A program made the position numbers and the translations under genes. A stretch of DNA of 64,000 nt from Psettodes erumei (Eukaryota; Chordata; Actinopteri; Pleuronectiformes; Psettodidae), in contig JAFBJZ010000853.1 of the NCBI GenBank assembly GCA_016785225.1, positions 62,001 to 126,000 of the forward strand, read 5' to 3'. Shown piece after piece: positions 57,542-64,000 of this stretch (within the stretch, counting starts at the first letter, position 1; every line of letters begins with the position of its first letter). The notes beneath the pieces are model-generated. The model saw only the letters and a list, made by a program, of their open reading frames with translations. It did no database searches and had not been told where the DNA came from.

Positions 57542-57968
57542 CTAAAAGATAAAAAAATATAATAAATTAAATTTTGGTACAATTCTAGATACACAGACAA
57601 AAATCTACAGACTTGTTTTGTTTAAAGCTAGTGAAGTAAACTGAAAACAGAAGATTAAATGTGAACCAGTGTGTGTGTGTGATGAAGAAGTTTGAAGTCA
57701 TATATCAGTTAATACAAATACCTGAAGTGTTCATCAACTGTACAGTGTTTATTTTTTGTAATCTCAGCCAAGTACACCCAACCAATTGTCACTAAGTTTG
57801 GAACCATGAGATGGTTGGTTGGTTTAAAATGGCTTAAATGAAAATAAGTCAAATAAAATGAATGAAATAGAATATGAATTAGTGAAAAAATATATATAAT
57901 ATAATATCTGTTGTAATATATGATGATTGGTTTGGTGAGGCTTGGTGAGGCCTATGGTTTGTACTCAC

Positions 57969-58857
57969 ACTGACTGATCCATAGCCGCAAAGTCATCAGA
58001 ACATTGAAGATGATGGTCTTGAAGAAGAGCAGTCTAAGGCCCAGCATGGTCAGAGTCACCGTGTTTACTGTCGGACCTGCAAAAAAAGTCACAGAAATTC
58101 AACTAAAACAACAAAGAGCTTTTTAAATTTTCAATCCACTCTGAATCTGACTTATACAAACCTTTCTTCAAAGTATCTGCACATAAACCAGATCCAGTAT
58201 CTAAAAGAAATCAGACACAACAAGTGATTATTAGTTTTTAAACTAATGTCTATCTAACTCATGTTTCCACTGCGTACATTTTGCTCATTTTTCATCTTGA
58301 GCCGCATCACAAATTTAAGCCAGGATCATCAGATTTCTCCTTTTTTTGTTTTTTTGTTGTTTTCTTTGGGGGTGGGGATCCAATTTCACTTCCTTTTTTA
58401 TCACATTGAATGTAAACCCAAGGATCTAATTTGTTTGTGAAAAAGTTTCATTTCGAATTCTGATTTCATTTTAGTCAGAGAAAAAAACATCTATTTATAC
58501 ACCATTCCCAGCATTTACTCTAAGGAAAAACCATGGATCTTTATTCCAATTTGGAGTAATTGATGTACTCTGTATTGTCTCTTGCGCATGATTGTTTTTG
58601 TCAGATATGATGAAAATAATTTATATGAATACACTTACAATTGCCTTGCTCACATTGAAATTGAGCATCTTCCCCTGAGAACAGAACCACTTCATTGTAC
58701 AGGGAGTCTTCTGAGATCCGAACGGCCCTCGAGGTGTTGAGGTGGTTTTTAAAGAGTTTGTGGTGAAGTGTTCCATCATGTCTGCTGAATCCAGTGGCCA
58801 GACATGCTGTGGTATTATCATCTGACAGTTCATAGTAGGACGGCTCATACTCATCCC
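57969..58857 (-). CDS. TRAC: T-cell receptor alpha constant gene, exons 1-3
   Basis: Exon 1 is 58639-58857 (219 nt). It follows a TTTTTCAG acceptor, completes the J codon with GG and encodes DEYEPSYYELSDDN onward. It holds two Ig cysteines about 50 residues apart (TTACLAT and FQCEQ) and sequons NTT and NTS. At 72 full codons it is shorter than mammalian C-alpha, as known for teleosts. Exon 2 is 58162-58200 (39 nt), the connecting peptide YTGSGLCADTLKK with the cysteine for the interchain bond. Exon 3 is 57969-58076 (108 nt), PTVNTVTLTM then LGLRLLFFKTIIFNVL, the transmembrane helix. Its Arg and Lys pair with CD3 and zeta acidic residues. Exon 3 ends RLWISQ plus T; the stop TGA is completed by exon 4. 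All splice sites are GT/AG. The product anchors the alpha chain of the alpha-beta TCR in the T-cell membrane. Confidence 0.96.
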
Positions 58858-58869
58858 CTGAAAAACACA

Positions 58870-59790
58870 TGATGGATAAAAAACAAAGTAAGCTGCAAAG
58901 CTGTAAACTAAAAACTACAGTAACATTTACAGTGTAACAAGAAATCCAGGTGACCTGGTTGAATTAGCATTTTACATAATATGTTAATGCTGAACTGGAC
59001 AGCTGTCATCACACATACACACTGCTATTGAAACACACTAAAACGTCAATAGCAGCTGCGACAGGCTGAAAAAAAGGATATTAAATATTTTCAGTTCATA
59101 ATGTTTAAAAAGTCATTGTACTCAAATGCTGTGAGGTCAAATCTTAATGGTAATGTAGCTATTTTTAATCTCATTTTGTTTTGTTTTTTATTTATATTGA
59201 TTATCTGGATTTGTATACCTTTGTCCATTTCGTGAAAAAACATCCAAAGCATAATTCATGCTGTAAGTTAAGTGTGACAAATTCATATTTATATAGGGTA
59301 AACTTTACTTGATATAAGTGTACTGTACTTTATTTTAATAAATCACAATATATGTGTATTTGTTATACTTAGTATTCACTCATACTTTTTATTTATACAT
59401 ATACTGTATACATAAATTCTAATGTTAATTTGTGTGTATTCAGGTTTTATTTATGGTGGACTAATGATAAATATTAATGAAGTATTTCAGTTCATCTAGC
59501 AACAGGTTCTTCAGCTTCTCCAACTATAAGTGTAGTTAAATAAGTATATAACAATACATTTAACCATATATTTGTTTCCATTATGGTGGTTTGTATTGAA
59601 CACTGTGATTATAATGCTCTTTGAGACCTTTACTGGAATAAATACTAGAAAATGTATTTGGCTATACCTCTTAATGATGAGATACTGTTTTAATAAATGG
59701 TCTTAAGATCTTCAAACATTTAAAGTGTTAGGGTTGCAAATGCTAATGGAAACAGTAACATGCGGGTATATTTTGTTCATGTTTTTTGAT
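58870..59790. other. J-C intron, nothing recognised
   Basis: AT-rich. No J motif, repeat or RNA gene identified between TRAC exon 1 and the first J segment. Confidence 0.5.
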
Positions 59791-59796
59791 ACTTAC

Positions 59797-59853
59797 TGAA
59801 CAAGATGGTTACTTTGGATCCTGATACAAACCAGATTATTTTGTCACTCTAAT
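59797..59853 (-). pseudogene. TRAJ: TRAJ-like segment with degenerate motif (J closest to C)
   Basis: Minus strand: DKIIWFVSGSKVTILF followed in phase 1 by a GTAAGT donor (59796-59791). The J motif is FVSG instead of FGXG. The upstream heptamer is weak (TAGAGTG) and no convincing nonamer lies 12 bp further. Splice phase and layout match the other J segments, so it is a J by descent, probably little used or dead. Confidence 0.6.
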
Positions 59854-60106
59854 TCATACAGTAAATTAGTTTGTCCAGTAACAGCAGTGATTACAATGAA
59901 GCATGTCAAGCCACAGCAAAGTGGATGAACAATTGTTAGCAGCTAGCTGTATAACCAATTTTACAGTTTTTTGGCAAAATAAAATATGATGGAGTGCACT
60001 CAACATGAATGTCATCATGTTATCATGATATTTACAATATATCAAGTTTGACATTTTTGAGGTTTGATATTTTCATATTTCATATTTTTCATATTTAAAT
60101 ACTCAC

Positions 60107-60169
60107 GTGTTTCCACCATAAGTTTGGTTCCGACAGCAAATATGAGTTTGTTTACTCCGAGTTGTGTCA
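60107..60169 (-). CDS. TRAJ: TRAJ segment with FAVG motif
   Basis: 63 nt on the minus strand: GVNKLIFAVGTKLMVET, ending one base into a codon before GTGAGT (60106-60101). RSS upstream: heptamer CAGTGTG (60176-60170), 12-bp spacer, nonamer GGTAATTGA (60197-60189; 6 of 9 match). The first Gly of FGXG is Ala. The Gly bulge lets the J strand pair across the domain, so Ala may be tolerated. Its use needs transcript data. Confidence 0.75.
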
Positions 60170-60474
60170 CACACTGTTATGGTCATGGTCAATTACCGCT
60201 TGTTTAGATTTTTAAAAGGCAAACATACAAAGGTAACCTTGTGTATGAACAATAAATCAATCAGTCAACTAAGAAGGATTTGAAATATGAATGTCAAGGT
60301 TTTTTTGCACTTGAAATGTGAGACATGAGGATGTATGTATTTATGTATATATTTATGTATATGTATTTGTGTATTTACATAAATGTATTTTAATGGACAT
60401 GTCTGACAAGATTAAGATTGTTAGTTCTTAACTCAGTATTTTCGTCTAGTAGTAAATATTATGTTTTCATTAAT

Positions 60475-60477
<3 letters not shown>

Positions 60478-60519
<42 letters not shown>

Positions 60520-60620
60520 GGGGGGGGGGGTCCACATCAAAATTTATGGGTTCATCCATGCCCTACCCCTCCACCAAGTTTCATGAAAATTAGGTTAAAT
60601 ATTTTTGCATAATCCTATTA
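60478..60620 (+). repeat. (GT)n-(G)n tract and repeat fragment
   Basis: GT repeat 60478-60516 followed by a G run to 60530. Then come CCACCAAGTTTCATGAAAAT and TTGCATAATCCTATTAATGG, words of a common fish repeat. It lies between two J segments. Confidence 0.75.
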
Positions 60621-60811
60621 ATGGACAGGCAAAACCTATATTCAACCCAAAAAGGCAAATTGGTTAATTAAACTTATGCAATAAAAGTTATGTAATAAAA
60701 CAATTTTAACAGGATATCTGGTTCATAATTTCAGATATGAATGGTAGATTTATAAAAAGCAATTGGTATTTTCCATTTCATCATTTACATGATAACTGAA
60801 ACTGGACTCAC

Positions 60812-60874
60812 TTGTTTCTACTGAGACATTAATCCCTAATCCAAACAAGATCTTCTGGAATCCAGACTGAGTCA
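60812..60874 (-). CDS. TRAJ: TRAJ segment, FGLG
   Basis: 63 nt: GFQKILFGLGINVSVET, one-base overhang, donor GTGAGT (60811-60806). RSS: heptamer TGAAGTG (60881-60875; GTG end conserved), 12-bp spacer, nonamer AGTTCTTGT (60902-60894; 7 of 9). The heptamer is imperfect, so it may be less used than the distal J segments. The motif FGLG is intact, but Ile replaces the usual Thr after it. Confidence 0.85.
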
Positions 60875-61564
60875 CACTTCAGAGAGATCTCTGACAAGAA
60901 CTGCAGCCTGTTAAATCTGTTGTGTTCTTATCTTTACTCTTTATATAGTATAGATACTGCAGTAACTGTGTCATAATGTAATATTCTGATCTACAATTGG
61001 TTAATATCTTCTAGTTGACCTGGAGTTACAGAATGGTATGTCACAATTCCATGAATAAAAGGTGGTAACATTGTTACAGCCTGGGACACCTGACAACTTC
61101 CTTTTTGACAATCACAGAATTTCATTACCTATGATACCAAAATCAGATGTCATTGGCATATATATGACATTAACTGTCATCAAGTGATATTTGTTGATCT
61201 TATTTTATTGCAATTGCAATTGTAACAGATATCTTGACATAGTACATCACCACGATCAGTCTATGATATTTATCCTATTGTTAGTTGTTATGTATATATT
61301 GTAGTGTTTAATACTAGTTTTACTTGATAAGTGGTTATTAGTAAATCTTTCATTGACTTTCAGATGAACAACCTATCAATAACAAATGACTACTTAAATA
61401 TTCCCCACAAATAAACATTCTACATGTTATATAATATAAAATGGATCATGCAGCTGATGAATTCCACTATGAATTAACATCTTTGGAATGTTTTGGATGA
61501 TAAATCATAGTCACAAGTTGTTAGTTTCAGTTATGTTCCTTTAAAAAATGTTATGTTGCTGGGG

Positions 61565-61622
61565 GTTTTTTTCCAGCTCAGTTCCTTGTCCGAACATCAG
61601 CCTTTGTATCCCATCATTGACA
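61565..61622 (-). pseudogene. TRAJ: TRAJ segment, FGQG, no splice donor
   Basis: Minus strand: NDGIQRLMFGQGTELEK, a perfect J core with FGQGT. Heptamer CTCAGTG (61629-61623), 12-bp spacer, nonamer TGAGTTTGT (6 of 9). After Glu-Leu-Glu comes AAAAAAACCCCCAGC with no GT where every other J has its donor. It could rearrange, but the product could not splice normally to TRAC. Confidence 0.72.
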
Positions 61623-62094
61623 CACTGAGATGCTTTGTAATACAAACTCACTGAGTAGATGAATGGAAATGTTCCATTCAAAACATTTTTACAAAAACAC
61701 AATTTTCTGCCCACTATGTGTTTTGAAAAAGGTAGATCTCCATTCAACTGCTGAATCTGTTCTGCCAGAAGAGCTGCAGATTTGTTTGAGTTCAGCTTGT
61801 AGTCAGATGGGTTTGGTTAGAGGCCAAAGATAAAAAGATGTTATCATGTTATTGATAACATTATCTGGGGCCAAATGTAACAGTGAGTTGAAATGCTGCC
61901 CTGTTCAAACTCTGCAAACATTTCCTGTAATTATTTGATCTGTACTGTCAACATATTTGTCTTCAGAAGTTTGCAGGGCATCCACATTCCCAAGAGATAA
62001 GACTATTATAGACTATTATATAAACTTTAGATTTTCACAAGATAAGAGAATAAGAGGATGACAACTTGCTCCCTTAATAAAATATCTCATTCTC

Positions 62095-62395
62095 ATTACT
62101 CCAACCATCCATCCATTTTCCAAACTCCTTAACAGTGACATGCTCATATTTGTCGCTGACAAATAGAGACATCTAACCATTCCCCTTCTCACACTGATAG
62201 ATAATTTAGAGTCAGCAATGAACCTAAACTGCATGTTTTTGTTGGAGAGGAAGGAAGCCAGAGTACCCAGAGAAAACCCACACAGATATAGGGAAAACAT
62301 GAAAACTCAACACAGAAAGTTACTGCCAAAAACGGGGTTCCACCTAACAAGCTTTGTGCTGTAAGGCGACAGCACTAACCACTGCCCCACCATAC
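62095..62395 (-). mobile_element. RTE-like LINE 3' fragment in the J cluster
   Basis: Words CATCCATCCATTTTCCAAAC, AATTTAGAGTCAGCAATGAA, GGAAGCCAGAGTACCC and AACATGAAAACTCAACACAG are shared with a very common teleost repeat. The other copy here is at 52535. Orientation is uncertain. Confidence 0.55.
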
Positions 62396-62692
62396 AACCC
62401 ATTCTCATGTCTCTCAACTCAATCTTTGATCTAACAAAGGAAATCTGATCCAGATTTATCAATGCATGGCCTTTTTATTACATAATGTTACTTTATTCTG
62501 GTTAACTATTGGTTTATTTTTTCTGGTTGTAACCATGATGCTACGTCATGTTTTTCTTGGGTGCTCCTTGACTGTCTTCCACAGCTTTATCAGTTTTATA
62601 ATGTTCTGAAGTTTACTTTAGAGAATTTCCACTGGAAGAAAGTAATTCTCATTCTGACGTAAAAAAAAAAGTTTTAAAGATTGAATTCTTAC

Positions 62693-62752
62693 TGGATTGT
62701 ACGAAGAGTTTAGTTCCTTTCCCAAAGATGAGTTTTCGTGCAGCATCATTCA
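62693..62752 (-). CDS. TRAJ: TRAJ segment, FGKG
   Basis: 60 nt: NDAARKLIFGKGTKLFVQS, one-base overhang, donor GTAAGA (62692-62687). RSS: heptamer TACAGTG (62759-62753), 12-bp spacer, nonamer TGTTTTTGA (62780-62772; 7 of 9). All J landmarks are intact; functional by sequence. Confidence 0.92.
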
Positions 62753-63105
62753 CACTGTACATGTCATCAACTCAAAAACATGTGGGCTTCTAAGCTTCTC
62801 TAGTGGTTTAACTCTAATGAATATAGCATCCATTAATCTCATTGTGAACAATTAAAATGTCAATCTGTAATTAACACCAATTAAAAAATCAATATGAACT
62901 TTTTAAAGGTTTATGAGCAAAATGGCATAATGTCCCATATTTACTATATACCTGTGCTATGTAACATTTATTAAATTAAAGTAGAAAGGTTTGATTTATT
63001 TTATGTCTAAATTAATGTTAAAACTTAACTCAGTAATTAGTACAGACTAGTACTTGGAAATTTACTTAAAATTTAAATTAAGTTTTGAGTGATAAAGCAA
63101 CTTAC

Positions 63106-63165
63106 TGGTGTGAACTGTCAGCTTTGTACCTGATCCAAAAATGAATCTGTTGCCAGCATTATTCA
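63106..63165 (-). CDS. TRAJ: TRAJ segment, FGSG
   Basis: 60 nt: NNAGNRFIFGSGTKLTVHT, one-base overhang, donor GTAAG (63105-63101). RSS: perfect heptamer CACTGTG (63172-63166), 12-bp spacer, nonamer TGGATTTGC (63193-63185; 5 of 9). Best coding match to the vertebrate J-alpha consensus in the window. Confidence 0.93.
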
Positions 63166-63990
63166 CACAGTGTCGCACTTCAGTGCAAATCCACTAAAGA
63201 GCAGTCACTTCATTTTGAAACACAAAACCACTTAAACTTTCCAGATAACAATTAAATCATCTCAATGAAATCAAATTAATTTCTATCATCTTTGACCTTT
63301 ATTAGATCCCAGCAAAGCCCCCAATATTGCTTCTGTGACTCTTGTGTGAATATAGGAGAGATTGTCACATTAATAACTGCTACAACTGTACCAACTTCTT
63401 TTCTTTAACTTTTTTGTGATCATGGAGAAAAAACTTTGTTATATCTAAGAGAGCAGATGTATGACTAAGGTTTTTGTTTATATTTCTTGTAGGTTTCTAT
63501 TTCTCTGTGATTTGATTATAATAAACACTTTTTATTCATAACGGTGAGAAGTTTAACTTCATATCCAAACTAGAGTTTTAGGTAACTGCTGGTAGGCATT
63601 GGTTTAGGCATGAGGTTTAGGTTACTGAACAATAATTCAGAATCTCCTTCCAAACTCTAATGCATTTAAATACTTACCTACAACTATTGGCTTTTGGTTG
63701 TTAGATTTTTTGTTTTTTTTAGATTCATTTTGTATACTTCTGGGTTTGTTTAAGTAATACCTGACGAAAGCCTAGGATAGTGTCCTGATAGGTATTTGTA
63801 TCATATTTTTGATATGTTACTTTCTTCCCACAGTAATTACCACAAGAGCATCTGATTAATGACCAACCAGTGTGAGAAAGAGTGCCTTGTTGGTTTATGA
63901 GCAGACAGTTGATAAGCGATGCCCTAAATGTGCTGATATTATAAATCTAATCCAATACAAGCACAGATAAATCAATAAGATTTGACTCAC

Positions 63991-64000
63991 TGGTTTCAAT
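63991..64000 (-). CDS. TRAJ: TRAJ segment, 3' end only (runs off window)
   Basis: The last bases of the window read, on the minus strand, IET plus one base followed by GTGAGT (63990-63985), the usual J end and phase. The rest of the segment lies beyond 64000. Confidence 0.7.

Noticed and set aside
58639..64000. Search for delta-chain C, D or J segments
   Set aside because: No second constant exon, no D with two RSSs and no FGXG outside the TRAJ series was found; they probably lie beyond the window.
1..64000. CRISPR arrays, operons, tRNA or rRNA genes
   Set aside because: No spaced direct repeats, no tRNA cloverleaf with intact A and B boxes noticed, and the sequence is vertebrate nuclear DNA.

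Overview
The window is vertebrate nuclear DNA from a ray-finned (teleost) fish. It covers part of the T-cell receptor alpha/delta (TRA/TRD) locus. The evidence is a run of V gene segments, each with a short leader exon, a phase-1 intron, an Ig V exon and a 23-type recombination signal (RSS). There are also J segments with 12-type RSSs and a complete TCR-alpha constant gene with the charged transmembrane helix typical of the family. The mobile elements (chromodomain Ty3/Gypsy, BEL/Pao, L2/CR1-like LINEs, an R2-superclade LINE and Tc1/mariner) also fit a fish. I do not name a species.

Layout. From 1.8 to 39.8 kb, V segments lie on the + strand. Eight have an intact V exon: leaders at 3062, 8164, 8954, 27095, 31521, 34916 and 38041, plus the V exon at 39006. 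About seven more are broken, truncated or reduced to relics. They fall into seven groups, which I label A to G by leader and V-exon similarity (local labels, not official subgroups). The array has grown by block duplication and has been invaded repeatedly. A BEL/Pao relic (about 11.8-19 kb) cuts off a V exon and itself contains a 4.7-kb Gypsy element with a clean 5-bp target duplication (13086-17763). A second Gypsy element lies on the minus strand (21493-26748) and abuts an orphan RSS. LINE fragments and microsatellites fill the gaps.

From 40 to 57 kb there is no V or C gene, only repeats: a Tc1-like element, an L2-like LINE, an R2-type endonuclease ORF and a Gypsy relic. A cluster of LEF, Runx, CRE and ETS-like motifs at 54195-54340 lies about 2.8 kb past the 3' end of the constant gene and resembles the mammalian TCR-alpha enhancer.

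From 57.1 to 58.9 kb the minus strand carries TRAC (four exons; the stop codon is assembled across the last splice junction). From 59.8 to 64.0 kb seven J segments, also on the minus strand, follow upstream of TRAC. Two have altered FGXG motifs and one lacks a splice donor.

How it works together. V segments point right on the + strand and J-C points left on the minus strand, so V-to-J joining must be by inversion, which keeps the signal joint on the chromosome. V exons end in 23-type RSSs (22-23 bp spacers) and J segments start with 12-type RSSs, as the 12/23 rule requires. Every J ends one nucleotide into a codon and TRAC exon 1 supplies the other two, so any rearranged V-J can splice to TRAC in frame. 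D, J and C segments of the delta chain are not seen and would be expected beyond 64 kb.
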